Positions 1 to 7,630 of a DNA stretch of 53,978 bases are shown here, piece after piece. Source of the DNA: Lachnospiraceae bacterium (lineage in GTDB: Bacteria; Bacillota; Clostridia; Lachnospirales; Lachnospiraceae); contig JAETON010000015.1 of the NCBI GenBank assembly GCA_021771695.1, positions 1 to 53,978 on the forward strand. The letters run 5' to 3'. Numbering within the stretch: position 1 is the first letter of the stretch; each line of letters begins with the position of its first letter. The notes under the pieces are model-generated. The model ran no database searches. It worked only from the letters and a program-made list of their open reading frames with translations, and was not told the origin of the DNA. The position numbers and the translations under genes were made by a program.

Positions 1-108
1 TGTTCATTACTGTTCTTAAAGAACGTTCGTCTGGTTTTTTCTAAAACCATCCCAGAAAAAATTCATTAGAATTTTCAAGGTTGTCTTATTGTTCAGTTGT
101 CAATGTTC
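1..108 (-). repeat. Left arm of perfect 108-bp inverted repeat (rRNA operon leader)
   Basis: This segment is base-for-base the reverse complement of 53863-53970. It looks like the transcribed leader of an rRNA operon running leftwards out of the window, because it lies just downstream of two consensus promoters and contains boxA-like stretches (GTTCTTTAAGAAC palindrome, CCTTGAAAATTCT) of the kind found before 16S genes in Firmicutes. The 16S gene itself is not in the window. That identification is inference from position and duplication; the repeat itself is seen directly. Confidence 0.85.
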
Positions 109-138
109 GTCGTTGTGTCCGTCAAACACAACTTCTAT

Positions 139-167
139 ATCTTATCATCTCATTTTTACTTTGTCAA
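139..167 (-). promoter_or_regulatory. Proximal rrn promoter (left operon)
   Basis: On the minus strand, -35 TTGACA (162-167) and -10 TAAGAT (139-144) are separated by exactly 17 bp. It mirrors the promoter at 53792-53820 in sequence and in position relative to the repeated leader. It reads leftwards, away from oriC. Confidence 0.85.
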
Positions 168-244
168 GAACTTTTTTCCAATTCTTTTTTCTTAAAAAAT
201 AAGCAGATATTGTTTTCTTCCTGTCTCTCTCAGACAGCTTAGAT

Positions 245-273
245 ATAATATCATGCCATTTTAAAAGTGTCAA
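245..273 (-). promoter_or_regulatory. Distal rrn promoter (left operon)
   Basis: A second minus-strand promoter lies upstream: -35 TTGACA (268-273), 17-bp spacer, -10 TATTAT (245-250). Tandem P1/P2 promoters are the usual arrangement before rRNA operons. The matching distal promoter on the right is at 53697-53725. Confidence 0.75.
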
Positions 274-348
274 CAGTTTTTTTGAAAAAATTTAAAATAA
301 TTTTTCCACTGATTTTTCCAGCTTATTTCCTTTTACTTTATATAGAAG

Positions 349-397
349 AAACACACCACAACATATGGAGTTCTTTCCATAATAATGTGATGTGTTT
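349..397 (-). terminator. Hairpin downstream of cvpA operon
   Basis: AAACACACCACA (349-360) pairs with TGTGATGTGTTT (386-397) with one mismatch, and an inner ATGGA/TCCAT helix (365-369/376-380) extends it. Read on the minus strand it follows the cvpA stop by about 10 nt. The T-tract after it is poor, so it may be a terminator or an RNA-stabilising hairpin between this operon and the rrn promoters. Confidence 0.5.
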
Positions 398-406
398 ATA
401 CATTAT

Positions 407-919
407 CTATAAATTTATTTGATTCTCTATCATAATGCGGAACGGATTATTTTTTATCATATATTCTACCGTCTCATCCCCAGATACCAGTTGCTCATAT
501 TCTTCTGTCAATCCAACCATAGGCATCATAGATATTAAAAGTAATAAAAATGCTATTACCAAAAGTCCTTTTGTCAAACCTAACAACGCTCCTGCTGCCT
601 TATTGACAAAACCTATTCCCGGAAGATCGTTTACTCTATTCACAAAATGAAGAATCACCGAAAAGATAATTCGTATCACAATTGCTGTGAGAATAAAAGC
701 AATCACGTATGCTATCTGATTAGATAAAATATTTTCCTGTATCTCCGGAATATATTCCAAAACAATCTCTTTCACATAATCAGCACCATAATATGCTATA
801 GCAAAAGTTAAAATCCATGCAGCTAATCTTAATAATGCTTTTAAGAAACCTCTTCGGTATCCCATAATAATTTGAAATAATAAATATAACCCACAAATAA
901 TTAAAACTATTTCTCCCAT
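407..919 (-). CDS. cvpA: CvpA family membrane protein
   Basis: A 170-residue protein of the CvpA (colicin V production) family, with the normal family length. It has about four hydrophobic helices (near residues 1-20, 29-47, 66-90, 109-131) and the family hallmark GYRRGF after the first helix. CvpA proteins are inner-membrane proteins linked to envelope stress; their biochemical role is not settled. The ATG at 919 has an AAGGAGTGG ribosome site just upstream. It is the last gene of an apparent three-gene envelope unit (LysM protein, DUF5711 protein, CvpA), 14 bp downstream of the DUF5711 gene, which suggests co-transcription. Confidence 0.85.
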   Translation of the reverse strand: MGEIVLIICGLYLLFQIIMGYRRGFLKALLRLAAWILTFAIAYYGADYVKEIVLEYIPEIQENILSNQIAYVIAFILTAIVIRIIFSVILHFVNRVNDLPGIGFVNKAAGALLGLTKGLLVIAFLLLLISMMPMVGLTEEYEQLVSGDETVEYMIKNNPFRIMIENQINL

Positions 920-933
920 ATGTACTCCACTCC

Positions 934-2127
934 TTACCGCAAGTTTACTAACTCAATTCCATTTTCATAAGAAATAAGATACTTGCGTTTTTTTCCTGTT
1001 GGTGATATATCCACAATCCGCTTTTTTAAATCTTTATGAAACATTTCATGTCCGGCAAAATTAAAAATTGAAAATTGGTAATTCCCTGTAACTAACAATT
1101 CTTTATCTCCAAGAGCAATTTTATTATATTCCGAAGAAAAACCTTTTGACATGACTTTTCGTCCTGATCTATTAAAAATTCTTGCCTCAAACTTGTCTTC
1201 TGCTGATTTTTTCTGATTTTCTATAATCACTGCAATATACTTTTCATTGACATCAATACTTTTTACAGTTTCCTCTATCTTAACTTCCTTTTTCTTTGAC
1301 GGTATTTTCCCTGCTTTAAATAGGATCATCTTGTTATCTCCTACTGCACATACTCTGGAATCACCCATAAAACTGACTTTTGGTATAATCGTATCTGAGA
1401 AATCGAATCCTGCAGACAATTGATCTTCTCTTTCTTTTCCCTCATCACCAAAATTGTAAAAAGCAACTCTGCTTTTCGTATTAATTCCATCTACCACAAG
1501 GTAACTAACTGCAAGATTTTCTCCATCGCTGGATAAATCAATATCCATTGGATAACCATTTTGATCTGCTGTTGTCTTAATACTTACAAGTTTTTTCTGT
1601 GCAGCTTCATAAAGCTCAATATAATTTGCATTTTCCCCTTGCAGAATCAACGCGATCACCCCTTGGCCCGCCACTTCTGCATCAATAATGGGATAAGAAA
1701 CACTAAACTGTTTCATATGCCCGTCATCATCCAACAAAACAACTTCATTTCCATTTTTTGATGCAATCACAATATAATCTTTGCAATACGACGCCATCGG
1801 ATTTTTCACCGAGTATGTCTGATTCCATTTCTTCTGTCCATTTCCATCTAAAAATGAAACGCCGTCTTCACTGTAACAAATCGTTCCGCTTTTAAATGCA
1901 AATGACTGTACAGAATCTGATAAATCTTTTGTGATCGATTTTACAACTTTCATATGGTGATATGTCCGGTATCGATATGCAAAAAAACTTAAAATGCAAA
2001 TTGCAGCCAATACAATTACCAATACTTTCCGATACTTTTTCTTTTTTTCCTGCAGAATGACTGCATTTTGGAAGTTCTCATTGCTGTTTATATAAAGTGA
2101 GAATCCCGCTTTTGTCTTTTGCTCCAT
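934..2127 (-). CDS. DUF5711-type membrane-anchored beta-propeller protein
   Basis: A 397-residue protein with a basic cytoplasmic N-terminus (about 1-33), one transmembrane helix (about 34-51) and a long extracellular part made of short beta-strand repeats. Stretches such as SFMGDSRVCAVGDNKMILF and SISPTGKK-like turns suggest a WD/PQQ-like propeller. This fits the DUF5711 family, common in Lachnospiraceae beside CvpA and LysM genes; no function is established. The ATG at 2127 has GGAAGGGG upstream. It lies between the LysM-protein gene (81-bp gap) and cvpA. I infer a surface or sensory role in envelope maintenance. Family assignment is from memory of the sequence pattern. Confidence 0.75.
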   Translation of the reverse strand: MEQKTKAGFSLYINSNENFQNAVILQEKKKKYRKVLVIVLAAICILSFFAYRYRTYHHMKVVKSITKDLSDSVQSFAFKSGTICYSEDGVSFLDGNGQKKWNQTYSVKNPMASYCKDYIVIASKNGNEVVLLDDDGHMKQFSVSYPIIDAEVAGQGVIALILQGENANYIELYEAAQKKLVSIKTTADQNGYPMDIDLSSDGENLAVSYLVVDGINTKSRVAFYNFGDEGKEREDQLSAGFDFSDTIIPKVSFMGDSRVCAVGDNKMILFKAGKIPSKKKEVKIEETVKSIDVNEKYIAVIIENQKKSAEDKFEARIFNRSGRKVMSKGFSSEYNKIALGDKELLVTGNYQFSIFNFAGHEMFHKDLKKRIVDISPTGKKRKYLISYENGIELVNLR

Positions 2128-2208
2128 AGAACCCCTTCCAATCTCTGTGTTCTCAGTGTCTGAATATGGGTATTATACAACATTTCCAAAGCAAGTGACA
2201 ATCCCCTT

Positions 2209-3327
2209 CTATTTTGCATTTTTAGGAATGATCAATTTCTGTCCCGGAAAAATCTGGTCACCATTCTTAATTCCATTGGCATCCTTAATCCGCTGTACCA
2301 TTTTTTGTGTTCCATACATTTTTTTACTAATAGACACTAACGTATCTCCTTTTCGCACAACATATCTTTGATAAGAATTTACTGTCTGCCGGCTGGCTGA
2401 TGTAGTACTAGTAGTTGTTACAGAAGTCTGCCTTGTGGAAGTTTGAGTAGAAGTCTGCGTTTGCGTTGTTTCTGTAGCTAACGTTGAAGGTATCTCTTCT
2501 GACTCAGTATCGACCTGCTCTTTTACTCCTTTTCCCATAGTTTCTACTGCCCCTCGGACCATATCTTGAAAATCTACCGTATCATCATTTTTTGCATAAT
2601 AATACATTGTTCCTCCCATTAATAAAATGAGAGCCATTGCCGCTGCAGATGAAAACCTCCGGACCATTCCTTTTCGGTTATTGGATTTTGCCTTTTGGGA
2701 AACTTTTTCCCGAAACTGACGAATAATTTTTTCGTCTCTTTTGGCTTCCAGCATATTCTCATAAGACTGTGCTTCCCGAATTCTCTGATTTCTCTCTACC
2801 AGATAATCCTGCATTTTGGGATTTCTTTCATAATAAATGTAATATCCATTTTGACGAACCAAATCTTGTCCACGGTATACATAAAATGCATCTTCCTGTT
2901 CCAAATGATCCACCATATATAAAACTTTTCCCTCACCCGGAAAATTTTCAAAATGTGTTTTTTTTATTTTATCATTTAGCCGTACCGAAAATCCCATTCG
3001 GGATAATGCCCACCCTATTACATCCAAATCTGGAAAAAATCGATCTTTCTGTTGATAAATTTCTCTCCAGACGTAATCATCAAATACTGTTTCATCTAAA
3101 TCCAGCTCTAAATTCTGCCCCTCAATTGCACCACGGACAAACAAAACCGTATCACTTCCAATATTTTTCTTTTCACCAAATAAAATAGCTCCGCGGACAA
3201 ACGTATTCTTGTCCATTGCCAGCCGGTTTAAAAATGTGATTACATAATCTTCTATGTAAACTTTCGTATGTCCTGCCGGACTGCCAATCTGCCGGATATT
3301 CTTTGGCAGCTGTTGTTCTATCTTCAC
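2209..3327 (-). CDS. Single-pass membrane protein: MPN-like N-terminal domain plus C-terminal LysM
   Basis: I place the start at the GTG at 3327 because AGGGAGG sits 8 nt upstream; an ATG at 3369 is possible but lacks a ribosome site. The 372-residue product has a folded N-terminal domain (about 20-170), a basic helical linker, a transmembrane helix (about 227-245), a Ser/Thr-rich spacer (about 280-315) and one LysM domain (about 321-368, starting YVVRKGDTL) that should bind peptidoglycan. The N-terminal domain looks like a JAB/MPN fold (IGWALSRMG at 104-112 where metalloproteases have GWxHSHPG), but the metal ligands are absent. I infer that it couples a cytoplasmic domain to the cell wall. 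Confidence 0.75.
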   Translation of the reverse strand: MKIEQQLPKNIRQIGSPAGHTKVYIEDYVITFLNRLAMDKNTFVRGAILFGEKKNIGSDTVLFVRGAIEGQNLELDLDETVFDDYVWREIYQQKDRFFPDLDVIGWALSRMGFSVRLNDKIKKTHFENFPGEGKVLYMVDHLEQEDAFYVYRGQDLVRQNGYYIYYERNPKMQDYLVERNQRIREAQSYENMLEAKRDEKIIRQFREKVSQKAKSNNRKGMVRRFSSAAAMALILLMGGTMYYYAKNDDTVDFQDMVRGAVETMGKGVKEQVDTESEEIPSTLATETTQTQTSTQTSTRQTSVTTTSTTSASRQTVNSYQRYVVRKGDTLVSISKKMYGTQKMVQRIKDANGIKNGDQIFPGQKLIIPKNAK

Positions 3328-3484
3328 AAAAAAGCCTCCCTTTCTTCTATAATAAGGAGACTTTAACATATTTATTCTATATTTTTTATCAAACCTCGTC
3401 GAAAGAAACTAACTTTTTTTCTACATACTTTTCCTTCTTTTGTATAAACTAGGAACACAAAGACTCATCAATCAGGAGGAAACC

Positions 3485-4051
3485 ATGCTGTTTGCAGATA
3501 AAATAACCTACTATCATCCATCAGACGAAAAAGCCTTTCAGCATTTTCAAAAAGATTTGAAAAATAAAATACAGAAATACCGAAAAAAAAATCAGCCGCT
3601 GGTCATTGTATGCATCGGTACAGACCGTGCAACCGGCGACTGTCTTGGCCCTCTTGTCGGACAGTATTTACGGCATCAAACACCTCTTTATACCGTGTAT
3701 GGATGCCTGTCCAAACCAATTCATGCACAAAATCTTTCTGAAACAATCCATGAGATTCATAACACTTATGATAATCCGTTTATCATTGCTGTGGATGCCT
3801 GTCTTGGATGTGAAGAACATGTGGGCTGCATTACTCTTTCCAACATGCCGCTCTTCCCCGGGCAGGGTGTCTCGAAAGAGCTTCCCCCAATAGGAAATTT
3901 ATCCATTACCGGCATTGTAAATTCCTTTTCCGACTCCAACGAAGAAATAATACAAAATACACGGCTGCATGTTGTTGTAAAACTGGCTTCTTTTATATCT
4001 TCTGCCATAGAAACTTCTTTTATATATCCAGTTTCATATCCCCGGTTTTGA
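3485..4051 (+). CDS. yyaC: YyaC-type sporulation protein (GPR/HybD-like fold)
   Basis: A 188-residue protein read from the ATG at 3485, which has a perfect AGGAGGA ribosome site at 3474-3480; the frame stays open to 3440 but has no such site there. The motif GTDRATGDCLGP (45-56), the acidic IAVDACLG (101-108) and a TGIVN segment match YyaC, a family related to germination protease GPR and hydrogenase-maturation proteases. In Bacillus, yyaC sits next to soj-spo0J near the origin, so the location fits. Its presence supports a spore-forming host. Its 3' end overlaps the convergent PTS gene by 32 bp. Confidence 0.8.
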   Translation: MLFADKITYYHPSDEKAFQHFQKDLKNKIQKYRKKNQPLVIVCIGTDRATGDCLGPLVGQYLRHQTPLYTVYGCLSKPIHAQNLSETIHEIHNTYDNPFIIAVDACLGCEEHVGCITLSNMPLFPGQGVSKELPPIGNLSITGIVNSFSDSNEEIIQNTRLHVVVKLASFISSAIETSFIYPVSYPRF

Positions 4052-5075
4052 TAATTCCTGCCCGCCGCATGGCTTCAGAAATAAAATAAGTTAGAAATGC
4101 AGGAGCAATAATATGCATAATTAATATCATAACTGCTGTAAATCCTGCAGAAGACCCTTGTGCAAACATCGTTTTATATGCCATAATCGGACCAACCAGT
4201 CCTGCCGTACCCATTCCGGAACCAATGGCATTATTGGTCATTTTTAATACAACCGTGGATATAGGTCCAAGAATTGCACTGGTCAAAATCGGCGGAATCC
4301 AAATCCATGGTTTTCTTACGATATTCGGCATCTGCAGCATAGATGTCCCAATTCCCTGAGCCAGTAAACCTCCAATCTTATTTTCTCGGAAACTTGCAGC
4401 TGCAAAACCAATCATCTGCGCACAGCATCCTACGGTAGCTGCACCTGCTGCAATACCAGACAAGTTCAAAATAACACCAAGTGCAGCAGAGCTAATCGGC
4501 AGTGTTAAGGAAATCCCCATCAAAACAGAAACGACAATTCCCATAATAAATGGCTGTTGTTTCGTACCCCATTGTATCATCTCCCCAATCTCTCTCATGA
4601 ACTCTGATATATAAGGACCAATTACCAGCCCTGCAAATCCCCCTGCTAAAATCGTAACCATCGGTGTTAAAATAATATCTAATTTTGTTCGTCCTGCCAG
4701 TAAACGTCCAATTTCAATTCCTATGTAGGCCGCAACAAACGCTCCCAGCGGTTCTCCCGGCCCTGACAGTAAAATACCGCTTTTTGTAATAATTGAACCT
4801 TCCAAAAGTTTCGATGCATATGCTCCAATCATCCCGGCAGTTGCAGCCGATACAGTTACCAGCGGGGATTCTCCAAATTTACTTGCAACTCCTGCTCCAA
4901 TCCCTGCTCCTGTAAGAACTTTTGCAATTGCTGCAATCATTGTAATTATATTTCCAATATTCCCTCCGGCAAAACTTCCGATTTGTTCTAAAATTGTTCC
5001 AATAATCAAGGTAGCAAATAGACCAAGCGCCATTCCTGACAAGCCATCAATAAAGATTCTTTTTAACAGTTTCAT
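4020..5075 (-). CDS. PTS system EIIC subunit (EIIC_2 family), stand-alone
   Basis: A 351-residue, very hydrophobic protein with roughly ten membrane segments and many GxGxG and GAA turns (AGAGIGAGVASKFGES, LTLPISSAALG, GSGMGTAGLVGP). This is the pattern of the EIIC_2 family, distinct from the classical sugar EIICs. It has no IIA or IIB domain and no IIA/IIB neighbour; its substrate is unknown. The start at 5075 (MKLLKRIF) is chosen over 5141 because GGAGG precedes it and the promoter lies inside the longer frame. The promoter carries a 12-bp direct repeat (see 5089-5134). Convergent with yyaC. Confidence 0.8.
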   Translation of the reverse strand: MKLLKRIFIDGLSGMALGLFATLIIGTILEQIGSFAGGNIGNIITMIAAIAKVLTGAGIGAGVASKFGESPLVTVSAATAGMIGAYASKLLEGSIITKSGILLSGPGEPLGAFVAAYIGIEIGRLLAGRTKLDIILTPMVTILAGGFAGLVIGPYISEFMREIGEMIQWGTKQQPFIMGIVVSVLMGISLTLPISSAALGVILNLSGIAAGAATVGCCAQMIGFAAASFRENKIGGLLAQGIGTSMLQMPNIVRKPWIWIPPILTSAILGPISTVVLKMTNNAIGSGMGTAGLVGPIMAYKTMFAQGSSAGFTAVMILIMHIIAPAFLTYFISEAMRRAGIIKTGDMKLDI

Positions 5076-5088
5076 GAATCTCTTTCCT

Positions 5089-5134
5089 CCGATTGTTCTT
5101 TTTTTAAGTATAACACACCGATTGTTCTTTACAA
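5089..5134 (-). promoter_or_regulatory. PTS-IIC promoter with 12-bp direct repeat
   Basis: On the minus strand -35 TTGTAA (rc of 5129-5134) and -10 TATACT (rc of 5107-5112) are 16 bp apart. The 12-mer CCGATTGTTCTT (plus-strand reading) occurs exactly at 5089-5100 and 5118-5129, bracketing the -10 element and reaching the ribosome site. Two identical repeats around a -10 are a typical place for a repressor to bind; the regulator is unknown. Confidence 0.6.
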
Positions 5135-5225
5135 GAAACAAAAATAAATCTATACTAACATTTTAGAGATGAATGAACTGATTCATCCTTGTAACTGTGA
5201 ACCTTTTTAGAAAGCAGGAAATCTT

Positions 5226-5492
5226 ATGTTCCGAATGTGGGGAAAAATTTTTAGCAATCACCATATGCTGAAAGATACCGTAATATGTATTAACCGTGAT
5301 GATTTAAACCGTACCAGAAAAGTCTATCAAGCCTTGGAAGAAATCTGCTATGAATTTGATTTACAGAACCCTTTATGGCTGGAAACAAATCAGAAAGATT
5401 TTATCCATCACAGCAAAACCCGTTTTAACGAAGACAATTTTTTAGAAACCATTGATTTTGATTACTTAGAAATACAAGTAATTGAAGAATAA
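5226..5492 (+). CDS. Conserved hypothetical protein, 88 residues
   Basis: A small, well-formed gene with AGGA upstream of the ATG at 5226. The product starts with the hydrophobic stretch MFRMWGKIF and is otherwise a soluble mixed alpha/beta protein with acidic ends, including HHSKTRFNEDNF and a C-terminal FDYLEIQVIEE. I recall similar short proteins in Lachnospiraceae genomes but no function. It has no signal peptide or membrane helix. It is on the plus strand with its own gap of 110 bp before the sigma factor gene, so it may be transcribed alone. Confidence 0.6.
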   Translation: MFRMWGKIFSNHHMLKDTVICINRDDLNRTRKVYQALEEICYEFDLQNPLWLETNQKDFIHHSKTRFNEDNFLETIDFDYLEIQVIEE

Positions 5493-5526
5493 ACCTCAAT
5501 TCTCAAAGTTAATTTACGGCAAATCA

Positions 5527-5555
5527 TTTACAGTTACGTTGGATTTGAGTATACT
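5527..5555 (+). promoter_or_regulatory. Promoter of the sigma/anti-sigma operon
   Basis: TTTACA (5527-5532) and TATACT (5550-5555) are separated by 17 bp, about 47 bp before the sigma-factor start. This is a vegetative-type promoter; no separate ECF-type autoregulatory promoter was evident. Confidence 0.6.
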
Positions 5556-5602
5556 TAAATTAGAAATAATAACTATATAACTTTTCTTGAAAGAGTGGAT
5601 AT

Positions 5603-6157
5603 ATGAAGAGACAGAAACTACACCCTGTCGGCAGTCATATAACTGAATTCATTGCAGATTTATATCGCAAATACGCTCAAAAGCTGTATTTTGCTGCGTT
5701 TAAATATACCTCCGATAAAAGTGTAGCCGAAGAAGCTGTCCAATGTATCTTCGAGAGAACACTTCTATATCCAAAAAGTATTTTAAATGTTCCGGAAGAA
5801 GAAATTATTTATTTTCTTCAGGCAATGCTCCGTAATGTTATGATGACGATTTTAAAAGAAGAACAAAAGAATTGTCATCTGTCTCTGGAATATGAAGATG
5901 GAAATGAATCATGTCATATGGAAGACCCAGCCGACGCCTATATACATTTTATTAATTTGGAATCTACCAAAGAGAAACTTTCTACATTGAAACCACCTTT
6001 GCGTGATACCATGTTATTTCATTATGTTTATGGATTTAAGTATAAGGAAATTGCACACATGTTTCATATTTCGGAACGTGCTGTAAAGAAAAGGATTGCC
6101 TTAGCAAAAAAAGAATTAAGAACAACGTTCCGAAAAGAGGATTTCTATGAAAGATAA
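5603..6157 (+). CDS. ECF-type sigma-70 family RNA polymerase sigma factor
   Basis: A 184-residue protein with sigma region 2 (about 20-85; YRKYAQKLYFAAFKYT, SVAEEAVQCIFE) and region 4 (about 125-175) with the helix-turn-helix YKEIAHMFHISERAVKKRIALAKKEL. It lacks regions 1 and 3, the mark of extracytoplasmic-function sigma factors. It would direct RNA polymerase to a small stress or surface regulon. Its stop overlaps the start of the next gene by 11 bp, and that gene encodes a membrane protein of the anti-sigma type, so the two form a translationally coupled pair. The target genes are unknown; the secreted protein gene at 6939 is a candidate by position. Confidence 0.9.
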   Translation: MKRQKLHPVGSHITEFIADLYRKYAQKLYFAAFKYTSDKSVAEEAVQCIFERTLLYPKSILNVPEEEIIYFLQAMLRNVMMTILKEEQKNCHLSLEYEDGNESCHMEDPADAYIHFINLESTKEKLSTLKPPLRDTMLFHYVYGFKYKEIAHMFHISERAVKKRIALAKKELRTTFRKEDFYER

Positions 6158-6839
6158 CGAAAAGAAAATCGATGAACAAGAAAAACTTTTGGATCATATC
6201 ATTGAATACAGCGGCAGACAATACATAGCAGACGAAGTAAAAAAGTATGAAGAAATGCCGGAATTAGAATTGCCTGATGAATTCAATGACCGCATGGACA
6301 AAATGTTCAAAGATGCTTACAAAAAAGAATTAAAGAAAGAACGAATTCAAACAGGCAAGAAAGTTGCTGCCATTTCTATCCTTGTTTTAGGAATTGCCTC
6401 TGCAACGGCTATGAATGTTCGAGCTTTTCGAGAACCTGTTTTGAATTTTATTTTTAAGATGAATGGATCAAAGGATAAAACGAAAGTCAGCATTAAGAAT
6501 GGTGATGAGTCCGATTTTTCTTTTGGTTATATTCCTGATGGATATAAGTGTACTAAAGAACGTCATTTAGATGAACAATCACAAATTGCATATGAATATA
6601 GAAATACTTCTGATGAAATTATCTATATTTTTCTACAATTAAAGCAGACATATGATACTTATCAAAATGTCGATAAATCATCCTACACTAAAATAAAGCA
6701 AAATAATCATTTTTACTATTTTCTTAAAGGAGAGAAAAATAAATTGCTTTGGTATAAAAATAATATTATTTTTACCATATCATCTGTATTATCGGAAAAT
6801 GAAATGATGAAAATTGCAGAACATATTTCTCAAAACTAA
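6147..6839 (+). CDS. Membrane anti-sigma factor with DUF4367 domain
   Basis: A 230-residue protein with a cytoplasmic acidic/basic N-terminal region (about 1-67), one transmembrane helix (about 68-87, VAAISILVLGIASATAMNV) and an extracytoplasmic DUF4367 domain (about 110-230; FSFGYIPDGYKC, YEYRNTSDEIIYIFLQ, WYKNNIIFTISS). This is the usual build of Clostridia anti-sigma factors encoded right after an ECF sigma gene. Inference: the N-terminal part holds the sigma factor at the membrane and the outer domain senses an envelope signal. It overlaps the sigma gene by 11 bp and is followed by a strong terminator. Confidence 0.85.
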   Translation: MKDNEKKIDEQEKLLDHIIEYSGRQYIADEVKKYEEMPELELPDEFNDRMDKMFKDAYKKELKKERIQTGKKVAAISILVLGIASATAMNVRAFREPVLNFIFKMNGSKDKTKVSIKNGDESDFSFGYIPDGYKCTKERHLDEQSQIAYEYRNTSDEIIYIFLQLKQTYDTYQNVDKSSYTKIKQNNHFYYFLKGEKNKLLWYKNNIIFTISSVLSENEMMKIAEHISQN

Positions 6840-6855
6840 ACTATTCAATTTTTTT

Positions 6856-6883
6856 ATAGAGCCAATTTAGGCTCTATTTTTTT
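6856..6883 (+). terminator. Rho-independent terminator after anti-sigma gene
   Basis: ATAGAGCC (6856-6863) and GGCTCTAT (6870-6877) form an 8-bp stem with a 6-nt loop, followed by a run of T. It ends the sigma/anti-sigma operon 16 bp after the stop. Confidence 0.9.
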
Positions 6884-6899
6884 ACCCCTTTTTGCTCAT

Positions 6900-6938
6900 A
6901 GAAAGTTCCTATCTTAGTAAGGATAGAAAGGACTTTCT
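6900..6938 (+). promoter_or_regulatory. 5'-UTR hairpin covering the ribosome binding site of the secreted-protein gene
   Basis: AGAAAGT (6900-6906) pairs with ACTTTCT (6932-6938), and CTATC (6909-6913) pairs with GATAG (6922-6926). The ribosome site AAAGGA (6927-6932) lies in the bulge and 3' arm, and the ATG starts at the very next base (6939). Folding would hide the ribosome site. It could be a translational switch; this is inference from the pairing alone. Confidence 0.5.
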
Positions 6939-7346
6939 ATGAAAAAAATTCGTAAAATCACAGCACTTTGTTCTATCTGTGCTATCAGCTTTTTATCTAT
7001 TTCTACTCCAGTTCTTGCTGCTAACAGTTGGGCAGGTTTTGACAGTGTATACATTGGTTTATCTTTTGGAACACTTGGCAAAGCAACTTTTTATACCACA
7101 GTTGCTCCAAGTAAAGGAAGCTATTATTCTAAAATTACTATGAAATTACAGCGTTATTCTGGCGGTTCTTGGAAAACTCTAACTAGCGGAAACGACTATG
7201 ATACTGGACTTAATACTTATAGTCGCTCTTATTACGTTACCAAAGGCTATACTTACCGTGTCCGCAGTACCGTTACCATTTACAAAAAGAAAGGCGGCGC
7301 AAAAATAAACAGCGATACCTTTACTTACAAGAGAAAATATAAATAA
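6939..7346 (+). CDS. Small secreted protein of unknown function
   Basis: A 135-residue protein with a clear signal peptide: KKIRK basic start, a hydrophobic core and the cleavage motif VLAA near residues 25-28. The mature part (about 107 residues) is rich in Tyr, Ser, Thr, Gly and Lys and alternates polar and hydrophobic residues (KITMKLQRYSGGSWKTL, YRVRSTVTIYKKKGG). This suggests a small beta-sandwich, similar in flavour to short secreted proteins common in Lachnospiraceae. It has no cysteine in the mature part and no sorting signal. It sits directly behind the sigma/anti-sigma operon but after a terminator, with its ribosome site in a hairpin. Confidence 0.65.
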   Translation: MKKIRKITALCSICAISFLSISTPVLAANSWAGFDSVYIGLSFGTLGKATFYTTVAPSKGSYYSKITMKLQRYSGGSWKTLTSGNDYDTGLNTYSRSYYVTKGYTYRVRSTVTIYKKKGGAKINSDTFTYKRKYK

Positions 7347-7391
7347 TTATTGTTTTAAAATCCTTACTCGTCAAATATTTTACCCTTTGGG

Positions 7392-7414
7392 CGGCAGACT
7401 TTGTCTGCCGTTTT
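7392..7414 (+). terminator. Terminator after secreted-protein gene
   Basis: CGGCAGAC (7392-7399) and GTCTGCCG (7403-7410) make a perfect 8-bp stem with a 3-nt loop, followed by TTTT. Confidence 0.85.
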
Positions 7415-7486
7415 GACGTTATAAAAATTTTTTAAAAAAATTTATTTTTTAGTTCCCCTTTTTTTTCATCTATCAGTTATTAAAGT

Positions 7487-7625
7487 GAAAGGGATTTGGT
7501 GATATATATAGTAACTATAAACATGTCAACATTACACTGCAAACATTCTTACCTAGCCACTCTACTCTAAAGGTAAGGAGGCGATGTAATATTTTATATC
7601 TCTTAAAACACACCGAATCCCTTTC
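7487..7625 (+). ncRNA. Structured RNA-like element, copy 1 (unknown family)
   Basis: Three nested helices can be drawn by hand. P1: 7487-7501 with 7611-7625, 15 bp, one wobble. P2: ATTACACTGC (7531-7540) with GCGATGTAAT (7581-7590), one mismatch and one wobble. P3: CTTACC (7548-7553) with GGTAAG (7572-7577). ATATA/TATAT (from 7502; to 7599) can add to P1. The terminal loop carries CCACTC-ACTCTA, shared with copy 2. No ORF fits. A similar element lies 283 bp downstream. I know no family that matches; a 6S-like rod, a repeat-derived element or a type I toxin-antitoxin remnant are alternatives. The strand is inferred from the terminator-like hairpin that follows. Confidence 0.6.
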
Positions 7626-7630
7626 AAACC

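Noticed and set aside
7501-7580. 15-codon ORF (starting ATGTCAACATTA) in RNA-like copy 1
   Set aside because: It has no ribosome site, and copy 2 lacks the start codon, so it is not conserved even within the window.
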